DNA of 64,000 bases from Mycobacterium sp. SMC-8. Its GTDB lineage: Bacteria > Actinomycetota > Actinomycetes > Mycobacteriales > Mycobacteriaceae. This document shows positions 29,423 to 39,571 of this stretch, piece after piece (positions within the stretch are counted from its first letter, which is position 1; every line of letters begins with the position of its first letter). The stretch is from NCBI RefSeq assembly GCF_025263565.1, contig NZ_CP079865.1, forward strand, positions 1,488,001 through 1,552,000, in the 5' to 3' direction. Under the pieces are notes generated by a model that did not search any database, was not told the origin of the DNA, and saw nothing but the letters and a program-made list of their open reading frames with translations. The position numbers and the translations under genes were made by a program.

Positions 29423-30613
29423 ATGTCGAGTCTGCGTCGCGGTGACCGCGGGGGGGCGGTCGCCGAGATCCGGGCCGCTCTGGCCGCGCTCGGCATGGTC
29501 GCGAACAGCGACGACGAGGACCTCACCACCGGCAAGCACGTGGTCGCCGATATGTTCGACGACGACCTCGACCATGCCGTGCGCGCGTTCCAACAGCACC
29601 GCGGCCTGCTGGTCGACGGCATCGTCGGAGAGGCGACCTACCGCGCCCTCAAGGAAGCCTCCTACCGGCTCGGCGCCCGCACCCTCAATCACCAGTTCGG
29701 CGCCCCGATGTACGGCGACGACGTCGCCACCCTGCAGGCCCGCCTGCAGGATCTCGGGTTCTACACCGGCCTGGTCGACGGCCATTTCGGGCTGCAGACC
29801 CACAACGCGCTGTCGTCCTACCAGCGTGAGTACGGGCTCTACCCCGACGGCATCTGTGGCCCGGAAACGTTGCGCTCCTTGTACTTTCTGGGATCCCGCG
29901 TCACCGGCGGATCACCGCACGCGATCCGCGAGGAGGAGCTGGTGCGCCGCTCCGGCCCGCGGCTGTCGGGTAAGCGCATCATCGTCGACCCGGGCCGCGG
30001 TGGCGCCGACCACGGTCTGATCATGAACGGGCCCGCCGGTCCGATCAGCGAGGCGGACATCCTGTGGGACTTGGCCTCTCGCCTTGAGGGTCGCATGACG
30101 GCGATCGGCATCGAGACGTTCTTGTCCCGGCCGGCCAACGCTTCCCCGTCTGACGCCGAACGTGCCGCCACCGCCAACACCGTCGGCGCCGACATGATGA
30201 TCAGCCTACGGTGTGCGACGCAGCCCAGCCCCGCGGCCAACGGCGTCGCCTCATTCCACTTCGGCAACTCGCATGGTTCGGTGTCCACGATCGGACGCAA
30301 CCTCGCCGACTTCATTCAGCGGGAAGTGGTCGCGCGCACCGGATTACGTGACTGCCGGGTGCACGGGCGCACCTGGGACCTGCTGCGGCTGACCCGGATG
30401 CCCACCGTTCAGGTCGACGTCGGATACATCACCAATCCCGACGATCGCGCGAAGCTGGTGTCGCCGGCCTCGCGTGACGCACTGGCCGAGGGCATCCTTG
30501 CCGCGGTCAAACGGCTCTATCTGTTGGGCAAGAACGACCGTCCCACCGGCACTTTCACGTTCGCCGAGCTGCTGGCGCACGAACTCGCTGTCGAACAGTC
30601 CCGCCGCGCCTGA
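29423..30613 (+). CDS. cwlM: CwlM, regulatory amidase-like protein of peptidoglycan synthesis
   Basis: 396-residue cytoplasmic protein, counterpart of Rv3915. Two peptidoglycan-binding-like repeats (about 1-75, and about 90-155 with LVDGHFGLQTHNALSSYQRE) precede an Amidase_3 fold (about 190-365). The first zinc-ligand histidine of active amidases is replaced: IIVDPGRGGADHG instead of DPGHGG; the Glu (ISEADILWD) and a later His (FHFGNSHGS) remain. There is no signal peptide. This fits published work showing that mycobacterial CwlM is phosphorylated by PknB, stimulates MurA, and interacts with MurJ and FhaA. The C-terminal Thr cluster in RPTGTFTF (about 375-379) matches the phosphorylated region of homologues. 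Confidence 0.93.
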   Translation: MSSLRRGDRGGAVAEIRAALAALGMVANSDDEDLTTGKHVVADMFDDDLDHAVRAFQQHRGLLVDGIVGEATYRALKEASYRLGARTLNHQFGAPMYGDDVATLQARLQDLGFYTGLVDGHFGLQTHNALSSYQREYGLYPDGICGPETLRSLYFLGSRVTGGSPHAIREEELVRRSGPRLSGKRIIVDPGRGGADHGLIMNGPAGPISEADILWDLASRLEGRMTAIGIETFLSRPANASPSDAERAATANTVGADMMISLRCATQPSPAANGVASFHFGNSHGSVSTIGRNLADFIQREVVARTGLRDCRVHGRTWDLLRLTRMPTVQVDVGYITNPDDRAKLVSPASRDALAEGILAAVKRLYLLGKNDRPTGTFTFAELLAHELAVEQSRRA

Positions 30614-30622
30614 CCCCGTCGG

Positions 30623-31372
30623 CTATCCGTAAAGGCCCGCACCCGCACCCACCGGTTGTTCGAGCTGCGCGCTTTCCAGCAGTCGCTCCAGCGCGGCTTC
30701 CACACCGGCCTTCCAGCCCAGGCCCTGCTCCAGCTCGAGCCGCAGCCGTGGGAAATAGATATGTGGTGAGACCACGACGAACCCCGCGTCCAGCAGCAGA
30801 TCCGCGCTGAGCACACACTGGTCTACCGAGCAGTCTCCGAGCGCCTCCGTCACCGGACGGACATCGGGCGTCACGGTCTCCATCTCGGCCAGCTCGCCGA
30901 CCTGGCTCGTCCGGCCGAACGCTTCGAGCGCGCGTACGCCGCGGCGAACGAGATCATTGACCACTGCCATCAACAGAGTGTGCGACAACTCAGCGGCGTC
31001 TTGGCCGGCCTCCACACCCAGCGTCGTCAGTAGCACCGCGTCCGCGCTGACCGGTCCGGTCGGGAATCGCGTCGCCCGGGGCACCGACCGGGGCGGCGCG
31101 TAGAACACGTAGCCGAGGCATGGATCGTCGTTCGGATCGTCGGCAACAGCCTCCCCCGCGTGCGCGGTCCGGTACTCAACGGCGAGCTGGCCGCACGACC
31201 CCCACTCGAGCATGACCATTGACAGCCACGCTTCCTTCTCGAACTCGGGGTCGGACAGCTGGTCGCCGCGTCCGACGATGCCGGGATCGACCTCCCAGTA
31301 CACGCAGCGCCGCGCGTGCTTCGGCAACTGCTCGAACGCTTCGAGCCGAAGGGGCGTGATACGTGCGGCCAC
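30623..31372 (-). CDS. Conserved hypothetical protein (Rv3916c-like, possibly GNAT fold)
   Basis: 249-residue cytoplasmic protein, conserved between cwlM and parB in mycobacteria. N-terminal half has RCVYWEVDPG, EFEKEAWLSMVMLEWGSCGQ and CLGYVFYAPP; the C-terminal half has LLDAGFVVVSPHIYFPRLRL, the arrangement of a degenerate GNAT acetyltransferase, but no clear acetyl-CoA loop is seen. GTG 31372 has GGGGAG four bases upstream. Convergent with cwlM (nine bases between the stops). Function unknown. Confidence 0.8.
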   Translation of the reverse strand: MAARITPLRLEAFEQLPKHARRCVYWEVDPGIVGRGDQLSDPEFEKEAWLSMVMLEWGSCGQLAVEYRTAHAGEAVADDPNDDPCLGYVFYAPPRSVPRATRFPTGPVSADAVLLTTLGVEAGQDAAELSHTLLMAVVNDLVRRGVRALEAFGRTSQVGELAEMETVTPDVRPVTEALGDCSVDQCVLSADLLLDAGFVVVSPHIYFPRLRLELEQGLGWKAGVEAALERLLESAQLEQPVGAGAGLYG

Positions 31373-31589
31373 TAGACTCCCCGGTCTCTTCGCCGTCCCG
31401 ATGCGTACGGCTGCCCCTCCAGAATAGAAGGCCGCCCGCGCAGCGGCTCCTTCTGGCCGTGCTCCCCGCGGCCCATCCGGGCGCTCAGCGAATCCTGCTG
31501 CGCGACATGGCGTTTGCCCGGACCCGCAGGCGTACCGGCGAACATCGCGCCACCTGTGTCACAGTGACGTAATTCGTCGGTGTGGTGGG
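31373..31589. other. Intergenic spacer between parB and the Rv3916c-like gene
   Basis: 217 bases with no recognised RNA, promoter or repeat. A 73-codon leftward frame spans it, starting at ATG 31593 and ending at 31372; it overlaps parB and the next gene at both ends but resembles nothing known (see findings). Confidence 0.5.
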
Positions 31590-32594
31590 TCATTGCGCGG
31601 ACGCGTTCATCAACTCCACGATGCGCTGCAAATCGTCCACCGAACCGAACTCGACGACGATTTTGCCCTTGCGCTTGCCCAGGCTGACGGTGACGCGGGT
31701 GTCGAACGCCGTCGACAGCTGCTCGGCGACATCCTGCAGCCCCGGCATCTGGATCGGCTTACGCCGCGGCGCGGCCGGTGGGGTCTCCCCGTTGCGGTTG
31801 GCCAGGGTGACCGCCTCTTCGGTGGCACGCACCGACAGCCCCTCCGCCACGATGCGCGCGGCGAGCTCCTCCTGAGCCTCCGGACCCGCCTCGAGGGACA
31901 GCAGGGCGCGGGCATGACCGGCCGACAGTACCCCGGCGGCGACCCGGCGCTGTACCGGAATCGGTAGGCGCAACAGTCGGATCATGTTGGTGATCAGCGG
32001 ACGTGACCGGCCGATCCGCGATGCGAGTTCATCGTGGGTGACACCGAATTCCTCGAGCAGCTGCTGGTACGCCGCCGCCTCTTCGAGGGGATTGAGCTGT
32101 ACCCGGTGGATGTTCTCCAACAGCGCGTCACGCAGCATGCTGTCGTCCGCCGTCTCGCGCACGATGGCCGGGATCGTCGCGACCTCGGCCAGTTGGGCGG
32201 CACGCCACCGGCGCTCCCCCATGACCAGTTGATAGCGCGGCGCGGCCTGTCCGTCCTCCGCGGGCACCGCCCGCACCACGATCGGCTGCATCAATCCGAA
32301 TTCGCGGATCGAGTGCACCAGCTCTGCCAGCGCTTCCTCGTCGAACACCTGCCGCGGCTGGCGGGGGTTCGGATCGATCTGCGACGGGGGGATCTCGCGG
32401 TACACCGCACCCACCGGATTCGCGTCCTGCGCGGGGGGCGCGGCCTGTGGTGCACCGCCGAGCACGACGTCGGCAGCGGCGGCGCCCATCTTCGGCCCAA
32501 GTGTGGCCGGCTCGCCGTTCTCGGCCGGGCCGGTGGGGATCAGGGACGCCAGTCCGCGCCCCAGACCACTGCGCTTGCGTGCCGGATTGTTCAT
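31590..32594 (-). CDS. parB: Chromosome-partitioning protein ParB
   Basis: 334-residue centromere-binding CTPase clamp, counterpart of Rv3917c. N-terminal region [16 protein letters not shown]-binding/ParB box [18 protein letters not shown] and [20 protein letters not shown]; helix-turn-helix [20 protein letters not shown] (about 175-200) for parS; C-terminal dimerisation domain from about 285. The start overlaps the parA stop (ATGA). Two perfect parS sites lie 0.9 and 1.6 kb upstream within parA and rsmG. Confidence 0.96.
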   Translation of the reverse strand: MNNPARKRSGLGRGLASLIPTGPAENGEPATLGPKMGAAAADVVLGGAPQAAPPAQDANPVGAVYREIPPSQIDPNPRQPRQVFDEEALAELVHSIREFGLMQPIVVRAVPAEDGQAAPRYQLVMGERRWRAAQLAEVATIPAIVRETADDSMLRDALLENIHRVQLNPLEEAAAYQQLLEEFGVTHDELASRIGRSRPLITNMIRLLRLPIPVQRRVAAGVLSAGHARALLSLEAGPEAQEELAARIVAEGLSVRATEEAVTLANRNGETPPAAPRRKPIQMPGLQDVAEQLSTAFDTRVTVSLGKRKGKIVVEFGSVDDLQRIVELMNASAQ

Positions 32595-33546
32595 CGGTCC
32601 CCTCTTCCGTCGTCGCCACCGCGGACTGCCAGCTCGCGGCTGGCATCGAGATAGCTCATCGCCCCGCGCGAGCCGGGGTCGTAGTCGATGATCGTCATCC
32701 CGTAGCCCGGGGCCTCCGACACCTTCACACTGCGGGGGATCACCGTTCGTAACACCTTCTCACCGAAGTGGGCACGAACATCCGATGCCACCTGGTCGGC
32801 GAGCTTGGTGCGCCCGTCGTACATCGTGAGGACCACGGTGGTGACATTGAGTTCGGGGTTCAGGTGCGCCTTCACCATCTCGATGTTGCGCAGCAACTGA
32901 CCCACACCCTCCAGTGCGTAGTACTCGCATTGGATCGGGATCAACACCTCTGGTGCGGCGACCAGAGCGTTGATCGTCAACAGCCCGAGCGACGGCGGGC
33001 AGTCGATGAACACGTAGTCGAAGTCGTAGTGCTTCAGCTCGCCGAGCGCGGTGCGCAGTCGGCCCTCGCGGGCGACCATGCTGACCAGTTCGATCTCGGC
33101 GCCGGCCAGATCGATGGTTGCCGGGATGCAGAACAGGCGCTCGCTGTGCGGACTGCGCTGCAATGCCGTCTCCACCGAGATGTCACCGATGAGCACCTCG
33201 TAGGACGAGGGCGTGCCCGGGCGGTGTTCGATACCGAGCGCGGTGCTCGCATTGCCCTGCGGATCGAGATCGATCACCAGTGTCTTCAATCCCTGCAGCG
33301 CCAGCGCCGCGGCGATGTTGACCGCGGTCGTCGTCTTGCCGACACCGCCCTTCTGGTTGGCGACGGTGAACACCCGCTGCCGCTCGGGCTTCGGCAGCTG
33401 TCCCCCGACCGCCGCCTGCATGAGCCGGACCGCCCGGGCCGCTTCGGCGCCGATCGGGGTGTCGGCGTCCTGTGCGGTCCATGTTTCACGTGAAACATCG
33501 GCAGGCGGGATGGTCTTGGGCGCTTGGGCATCACGGGGTGCTGACA

Positions 33547-33547
<1 letters not shown>
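32591..33547 (-). CDS. parA: Chromosome-partitioning ATPase ParA (Soj)
   Basis: 318-residue Walker-type ATPase moving ParB-bound origins to the poles, counterpart of Rv3918c. Deviant Walker [21 protein letters not shown], Walker A' [15 protein letters not shown] and Walker [12 protein letters not shown]. Start ATG 33547 overlaps the rsmG stop by one base (TGATG); a longer open extension to 33778 lies inside rsmG and is rejected. Codons near 33482-33497 (DVSRET) contain a parS site. It is followed by parB with a four-base overlap. Confidence 0.94.
33482..33497. promoter_or_regulatory. parS: parS centromere site (perfect palindrome), inside parA
   Basis: TGTTTCACGTGAAACA, identical to the bacterial parS consensus, within the 5' part of parA, about 4 kb from dnaA. 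Confidence 0.97.
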
Positions 33548-34284
<737 letters not shown>

Positions 34285-34319
34285 CTACGGCGAACTACAT
34301 GGTGTAACTCTGCGCTGGG

Positions 34320-34886
34320 TCAGTCGACCAGAACGACAACCCGGCGCGACGGCTCCACGCCCTCGCTCTCGCTGTGCACACCCTGCACTCCGGCGACCGC
34401 GTCATGGACGATCTTGCGCTCGAACGGGGTCATCGGGGCGAGCTCTTCTCGCTCCCCGGTTTCCAGCACGCGGTGGGCCACCTTCTCCCCCAGCGCGGCG
34501 AGTTCGTCACGGCGGCGCCGGCGCCACTGTGCGATGTCGAGCATCAGCCGGCTCCGCTCGCCGGTCTTCTGGTGCACGGCCAGCCGGGTCAGCTCTTGCA
34601 GCGCGTCGAGCACCTCGCCCTTGCGCCCGACCAACTTGTTCAGGTCCGTGCCGCCGTCAATGCTGACCACCGCCCGGTCGCCCTCGACATCCAGGTCGAT
34701 GTCGCCGTCGAAGTCCAACAGGTCGAGCAACTCTTCCAGATAGTCGCCGGCGATCTCGCCCTCGGCCACCAACCGCTCTTCCAGGTCGTCGACCGAGTCG
34801 GCCACGTCGTTGTCGACGCGCTCCTCCGTCACCTCCGACACGGTCTCGGTCGTCGTGCTGGTTGCGTCGTTCTCTGTGTCAGTCAT
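34320..34886 (-). CDS. jag: Jag/KhpB family RNA-binding protein (KH and R3H domains)
   Basis: 188-residue cytoplasmic RNA-binding protein, counterpart of Rv3920c. An acidic N-terminus (1 to about 45) precedes a KH-type domain with GGTDLNKLVGRKGEVLDALQ (about 80-100) and an R3H domain with PMTPFERKIVHDAVAG and the closing EPSRRVVVLVD. ATG 34886 is preferred over GTG 34892 because AGAGAGG lies seven bases before the ATG but only one before the GTG. Located between yidC and rsmG, as in most Gram-positives, where KhpB affects cell-wall synthesis and division. Confidence 0.9.
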   Translation of the reverse strand: MTDTENDATSTTTETVSEVTEERVDNDVADSVDDLEERLVAEGEIAGDYLEELLDLLDFDGDIDLDVEGDRAVVSIDGGTDLNKLVGRKGEVLDALQELTRLAVHQKTGERSRLMLDIAQWRRRRRDELAALGEKVAHRVLETGEREELAPMTPFERKIVHDAVAGVQGVHSESEGVEPSRRVVVLVD

Positions 34887-34922
34887 TGCCACACCTCTCT
34901 TTCGGTCGCGGTCGCCCGCGCG

Positions 34923-36020
34923 TCAACGTTTCCGCTTCTTGGGCCGCGCGCCGGGTTTCGGGGTCCGGTTACCGGCCCCGTTCGGCGCTGCGGAAGGCGC
35001 TGTGCTCTGCTCGGTCGCCGACGGCTCGCCGGCTGTCGGCGCGTCGCCGGCTTCCTCGGAATCCGCAGTGTCGGTCGCCGTCTTCTTCTTGCGGCTCGGC
35101 TTGGCACCCGGGGCCGGGGCGTTCTGGGCTCGCCGTTCGAGGGCTTCGAGCTTCTTCTGCTCCTCTTCCTTCTCGATCTTCCCGAACACGTAGTGCTGCT
35201 GACCGAAGGTCCAGATGTTGTTGGACAACCAGTACAGGATGATCGCAAGCGGGAGGAACGGGCCGCCGACGACGACGCCCAGCGGGAAGACGTAGAGCGC
35301 CAACTTGTTCATCATCGCGGTCTGCGGGTTGGCCGCCGCTTCGGGACTCTGCCGCGCAACTGAGGCCCGACTGTTCAGGTAGGTCGCGATACCGGCCAAG
35401 ATCATGATCGGCACACCGACCAGGATTACCGCCAGTCGGTTGAATTCGGTGAACGCATCCAACCCGTGCTGCTGGATCATCGTCGCGCCCAGCGGAGCCC
35501 CGAACAGGTTGGCGTCCAGGAAGTGGCCGACGTCGGTGGCGCTGAAGACGTAGTTCGGCAGGCTGCGGTTCTCCTCCACCGACAGCCCGAGCCGTCCGAT
35601 CCCGGTCTGGGTCCGGTTGAAGGACATCAGCACGTGGTAGAGGCCGAGGAACACCGGGATCTGCGCGAGCATCGGGAGGCAACCGAGAATCGGATTGAAC
35701 CCGTGCTCCTTCTGGAGCTTCTGCATCTCCAGCGCCATCCGCTGGCGGTCCTTGCCGTACTTCTTCTGCAGCGCCTTGATCTGGGGCTGCAGTTCCTGCA
35801 TCTGCCGGGTGGTCCTGATCTGCCGAACGAACGGCTTGTACAGGATCGCGCGCAGGGTGAACACCAGGAACATCACCGACAGCGCCCACGCGAAGAAGTT
35901 GGACGGTCCGTCGACGCCGGGAATGAGCCCGATCAGGAACGCGAACGCCTTGTACCAAACCCACATGATCGCCGACACCGGGTAGTAGATGATGTCGAGG
36001 CTGAACCAATTAAACGACAC
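34923..36020 (-). CDS. yidC: Membrane protein insertase YidC
   Basis: 365-residue membrane insertase, counterpart of Rv3921c. The N-terminal helix is near [20 protein letters not shown]. The cytoplasmic coiled region ([20 protein letters not shown]) leads to the conserved core [20 protein letters not shown], and later helices include [20 protein letters not shown]. The tail is long and basic (RKKKTATDT and a closing PKKRKR). GTG 36020 start, overlapping the yidD 3' end by 11 bases. Part of the rpmH-rnpA-yidD-yidC-jag-rsmG array. Confidence 0.95.
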   Translation of the reverse strand: MSFNWFSLDIIYYPVSAIMWVWYKAFAFLIGLIPGVDGPSNFFAWALSVMFLVFTLRAILYKPFVRQIRTTRQMQELQPQIKALQKKYGKDRQRMALEMQKLQKEHGFNPILGCLPMLAQIPVFLGLYHVLMSFNRTQTGIGRLGLSVEENRSLPNYVFSATDVGHFLDANLFGAPLGATMIQQHGLDAFTEFNRLAVILVGVPIMILAGIATYLNSRASVARQSPEAAANPQTAMMNKLALYVFPLGVVVGGPFLPLAIILYWLSNNIWTFGQQHYVFGKIEKEEEQKKLEALERRAQNAPAPGAKPSRKKKTATDTADSEEAGDAPTAGEPSATEQSTAPSAAPNGAGNRTPKPGARPKKRKR

Positions 36021-36339
36021 TCGTTTGACTCTTCCCTTGCTGTACCGGATCGGGCCGGTGATCGGCTACGTCACAGCTGTGTTCACCCGTTGCGTCACTG
36101 TGACTTTCGCGCTCGGGTATCGGGTCCCATCCTCCGTTATGCCATGGCCCGCATTTGAGGAGACGGATCAGGGCCAGCCAGCTACCGCGGAAGAAGCCGT
36201 ATTCGGTCAGCGCGTCGACCGCATACTGACTGCAGGTGGGCGTGAACCGGCATGTGGGCAGCCGCAACGGAGAGATGGTGTGGCGGTAGAGCTGGATGAG
36301 GTAGACCGCGCCGCGGACGGCTCGTGAGCGCGCGTTCAC
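36010..36339 (-). CDS. yidD: Membrane protein insertion efficiency factor YidD
   Basis: 109-residue small protein (Rv3922c-like) assisting YidC. The family core is [40 protein letters not shown] and [15 protein letters not shown], including the conserved cysteines. GTG 36339 overlaps the rnpA stop (GTGA). Confidence 0.93.
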   Translation of the reverse strand: MNARSRAVRGAVYLIQLYRHTISPLRLPTCRFTPTCSQYAVDALTEYGFFRGSWLALIRLLKCGPWHNGGWDPIPERESHSDATGEHSCDVADHRPDPVQQGKSQTSVV

Positions 36340-36695
36340 GGTCTCGTTCCGTTCCGGTCCTTGATCCGCTGTAAAGCGGTCCGCAGTTCCTGCTCCAGCC
36401 GGGGCGAGTGCGCATCCCGGCTTCGCGGGAGTGCGCGGATCACGACCCGATCGGACGGATCCAGATCATCGAGGACCGCCCGGGCGGCGTGGCGGAGCCG
36501 GCGCGACACCCGGTGACGCTGGACGGCGTTGCCGACTGCTTTGGAAACGATCAGGCCGACCCTCGGTCCGGGGTCACCTGTCTGGTCAGAACGCAGCGTG
36601 TACACCACAAGATCGGGCTGGGCCGCCCGCGTCCCGCGACTCACTGTGGCACCGAACTCGGTCGACCGCGTCATCCGGTTCTGGGCCGGAAGCAC
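36336..36695 (-). CDS. rnpA: Ribonuclease P protein component
   Basis: 119-residue protein cofactor of RNase P, which trims tRNA 5' ends. The RNR motif region reads [20 protein letters not shown], then LRHAARA. GTG 36695 start 19 bases downstream of the rpmH stop; the stop overlaps yidD by four bases. Confidence 0.94.
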   Translation of the reverse strand: MLPAQNRMTRSTEFGATVSRGTRAAQPDLVVYTLRSDQTGDPGPRVGLIVSKAVGNAVQRHRVSRRLRHAARAVLDDLDPSDRVVIRALPRSRDAHSPRLEQELRTALQRIKDRNGTRP

Positions 36696-36714
36696 CGCGA
36701 CAGACCTGGCCGGG

Positions 36715-36858
36715 TCACGCAGTCAGTGAACGACGGCCCTTAGCGCGCCGGGCCGTGACGATCGCACGACCCGCGCGGGTGCGCATCCGCAACCGGAATC
36801 CGTGCACCTTGGCGCGGCGACGGTTGTTCGGCTGGAAGGTCCGCTTGCCCTTGGCCAC
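36715..36858 (-). CDS. rpmH: 50S ribosomal protein L34
   Basis: 47-residue ribosomal protein L34. The sequence [20 protein letters not shown] continuing [19 protein letters not shown] is near-invariant for the family. GTG 36858 (translated MAKGKRTF) is the homologous start; an upstream ATG 14 codons earlier is rejected, as L34 does not extend there. First gene of the leftward operon, divergent from dnaA. Confidence 0.97.
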   Translation of the reverse strand: MAKGKRTFQPNNRRRAKVHGFRLRMRTRAGRAIVTARRAKGRRSLTA

Positions 36859-37457
36859 GGCAGTCACTCCTTGTTCTGGCCCTCCACGCCTGCCCGACAT
36901 GCCTGTGCATGACGGGCGTGACGCAGTCGGCCGTTGGTAAGCTCGATCGGTCTCGCAAAGCTAGCCGGCGCGGTCCCCGGCCGGGGCCGGTCGCAGCCGT
37001 ATCGCCACGTGCGGGCGACTGTTCGAGGGTACTGACGAGAAATCGCTGGGTCAAACCTGCTAGATCACCGTCATGTGGCATTGCCGGCACGGTTGTGGCC
37101 CCGTCGGTTTCATCACATCAACCACAGCCGTCACGTTGGTCAGGAACTATTGGGCCGGACCATGATTGCGCGTCCCGCAATGTTGCAGAACTGTTGGCAC
37201 CCGGAGAGAAAACTGTTAGCTTCTGGCAGTGCCGATTCCACGCCGGATCGGCGCAAGACAACCAAGCGAGGACGCCAACCCTCCGTCGCGAGCCCACTGA
37301 CCGCACCGTGATGAGCTCCGGCACCCAGGTGTCCTGGCCGCGAGACAACAAGACGGCGACGAGCTTCCTCTTTCCACAACCTGTGGATAACTTTGTGGAC
37401 AGTTTGTCGTCGTCCTATGGCACGTCCCCGCAGGGACCACAAAAGGGGTGAGCGTCG
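36859..37457. promoter_or_regulatory. rpmH-dnaA divergent regulatory region with DnaA boxes
   Basis: 599 non-coding bases holding the rpmH and dnaA promoters, whose -10/-35 elements I could not fix. Its last 90 bases hold a perfect DnaA box on the minus strand (TTATCCACA, 37382-37390), a near-perfect one (CTGTCCACA, minus strand, 37394-37402) and TTTCCACAA at 37371-37379. Their position just before the dnaA start suits autoregulation by DnaA. An open frame of 180 codons across the region has no similarity I recognise. Confidence 0.75.
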
Positions 37458-38945
37458 GTGAGCACTGACCCCGACCCCCCCTTCGTCTCGATCTGGGACA
37501 ACGTCGTCACCGAACTCAACGGCGCCGACGGCGTCGGGAACGGGTCGCTGACCCCGCAGCAGCGGGCCTGGCTGAAGTTGGTCAAACCGCTGGTGATCAC
37601 CGAGGGCTTCGCGTTGTTGTCGGTACCGACACCGTTCGTCCAGAACGAGATCGAACGTCACCTGCGCGAGCCGATCGTCGCGGCGTTGAGCCGCCAGCTC
37701 GGACAGCGGGTGGAACTCGGTGTCCGCATCGCCGACCCGGTCCCCGACGACATTGACGACGACGGGTTCGCCGCAACCACGGCTCCGGTCTCTGCGCCCG
37801 ACCCCGACGAGGACGTCGTCGACGACGATCTCGCGGCCCGGGCCAGCGCCGAGGAAAGTTGGCCGACGTACTTCTCCAACCGCGCCAACCGGGCCGCCGA
37901 GGACGACAGCACCTCGGTGAACCTGAACCGTCGCTACACGTTCGACACCTTCGTCATCGGCGCATCCAACCGTTTCGCGCACGCGGCCACCCTGGCGATC
38001 GCCGAGGCGCCGGCCCGTGCCTACAACCCGCTGTTCATCTGGGGTGAGTCCGGACTGGGCAAGACCCACCTGCTGCACGCCGCGGGTAACTACGCGCAGC
38101 GGCTGTTCCCCGGCATGCGGGTCAAGTACGTCTCCACCGAGGAATTCACCAACGACTTCATCAACTCCCTCCGCGATGACCGCCGCGCATCGTTCAAGCG
38201 CACCTACCGCGACATTGACGTGCTGCTGGTCGACGACATCCAGTTCATCGAAGGCAAGGACGGCATCCAGGAGGAGTTCTTCCACACCTTCAACACGCTG
38301 CACAACGCCAACAAGCAGATCGTGATCTCGTCCGATCGGCCGCCCAAACAGCTGGCCACGCTGGAGGACAGACTCCGCACCCGGTTCGAGTGGGGCCTGA
38401 TCACCGACGTGCAACCACCCGAGCTTGAGACGCGAATTGCGATCTTGCGCAAGAAAGCTCAGATGGATCGGCTCGACGTGCCCGGCGACGTGCTGGAACT
38501 CATCGCCAGCCGGATCGAGCGCAACATCCGCGAACTGGAGGGTGCGCTGATCCGCGTCACCGCGTTCGCCTCGCTGAACAAGACACCGATCGACAAATCG
38601 TTGGCCGAGATCGTGCTGCGGGACCTGATCTCCGATCCCACCACGATGCAGATCAGCACCGCCGCGATCATGGCCGCCACCGCCGAGTACTTCGAAACCA
38701 GCGTCGAGGAACTGCGCGGTCCCGGCAAGACCCGCGCGCTGGCTCAGTCCCGGCAGATCGCGATGTACCTGTGCCGCGAGCTCACCGACCTCTCGCTGCC
38801 CAAGATCGGCCAGGCGTTCGGCCGCGACCACACCACGGTGATGTACGCGGAGAAGAAGATTCGCGCCGAGATGGCCGAACGTCGCGAGGTCTTCGACCAC
38901 GTCAAAGAACTCACCACCCGCATCCGGCAACGCGCGAAGCGCTGA
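37458..38945 (+). CDS. dnaA: Chromosomal replication initiator protein DnaA
   Basis: 495-residue AAA+ ATPase that binds DnaA boxes and opens oriC. Domain I about 1-90, an acidic linker ([20 protein letters not shown]), then the AAA+ domain with Walker [10 protein letters not shown] (about 196-204), Walker [12 protein letters not shown] (about 255-265) and sensor region [20 protein letters not shown]. The C-terminal DNA-binding domain carries the signature [14 protein letters not shown] (about 455-468). GTG 37458 is the homologous start. Confidence 0.98.
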   Translation: MSTDPDPPFVSIWDNVVTELNGADGVGNGSLTPQQRAWLKLVKPLVITEGFALLSVPTPFVQNEIERHLREPIVAALSRQLGQRVELGVRIADPVPDDIDDDGFAATTAPVSAPDPDEDVVDDDLAARASAEESWPTYFSNRANRAAEDDSTSVNLNRRYTFDTFVIGASNRFAHAATLAIAEAPARAYNPLFIWGESGLGKTHLLHAAGNYAQRLFPGMRVKYVSTEEFTNDFINSLRDDRRASFKRTYRDIDVLLVDDIQFIEGKDGIQEEFFHTFNTLHNANKQIVISSDRPPKQLATLEDRLRTRFEWGLITDVQPPELETRIAILRKKAQMDRLDVPGDVLELIASRIERNIRELEGALIRVTAFASLNKTPIDKSLAEIVLRDLISDPTTMQISTAAIMAATAEYFETSVEELRGPGKTRALAQSRQIAMYLCRELTDLSLPKIGQAFGRDHTTVMYAEKKIRAEMAERREVFDHVKELTTRIRQRAKR

Positions 38946-39571
38946 CGGGTTCTCTGCGCTCTTCTCTCGCCGTCTACTTCGTGGTCTGGGGCGGTGTGTT
39001 CCGCGGCCGACGGCGAGATCTCGCGCGGCGTTCCCAACGCTCATTCCTGCGTGTCGCGTCCCGCGTGTCGCACGGCCGGGGCCGGCCCAGCCGAAAATCT
39101 TCTGTCCCCGCGGCCCCAACAATCACAACGCCGGCTGTGCACCGGGCTGTGCACAACTTGAGGTCAACCCCTGACAACTGCCCGGGATTCTCCCCAGCAT
39201 CGGCCCCATCCCCAGACCGTCCCGGACGGTTCGGCAGAACTCCCCAGGCTGCTCACACCGTCACCACGCCGCTGGCCTGCGCCGAACCGACGTTATCCCC
39301 AATGTGCACAGCACCTATTACTGATACTCGTATATATCCCTAGATTTCTTTTAAAAGAAGGCCTCTGGGGAAGTTGTGATCCACCGGCCCGGCACGCCCT
39401 CCCGGGCCTGCGTGTCAGCCCGATCGTTTAGCTTTCAAGTTGGAGCTGAAAGCTCTACGGTGGTTCATCGACAGCCGTTCCGGTCGTCGCCGCGTGCCCG
39501 GCAGGCATGTCGTGCGCCTGCGCCGAAACCGCTGGTTATAGCTTTGTCGGGGTGTGCATCGAAGGGACGCT
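38946..39571. other. oriC: oriC, chromosomal origin of replication (dnaA-dnaN spacer)
   Basis: 626-base non-coding region where mycobacterial oriC resides. DnaA-box-like sequences are mostly one or two bases off consensus: TTGTGCACA (minus strand, 39148-39156), TTATCCCCA (39293-39301), TTCTCCCCA (39188-39196), CCATCCCCA (39206-39214) and CTGTGCACA (minus strand, 39303-39311). An AT-rich tract at 39316-39360, strikingly different from its surroundings, is the likely unwinding element; it contains a 14-base perfect palindrome TTCTTTTAAAAGAA (39346-39359). The dnaN promoter must lie in the right part. Confidence 0.9.

Noticed and set aside
36909..37451. Rightward 180-codon frame in the rpmH-dnaA spacer
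   Set aside because: It spans the promoter region and DnaA boxes, has no RBS or similarity, and ends just before dnaA.
37140..39122. Leftward frame of 660 codons opposite dnaA
   Set aside because: Antisense shadow running into oriC; no family resemblance.
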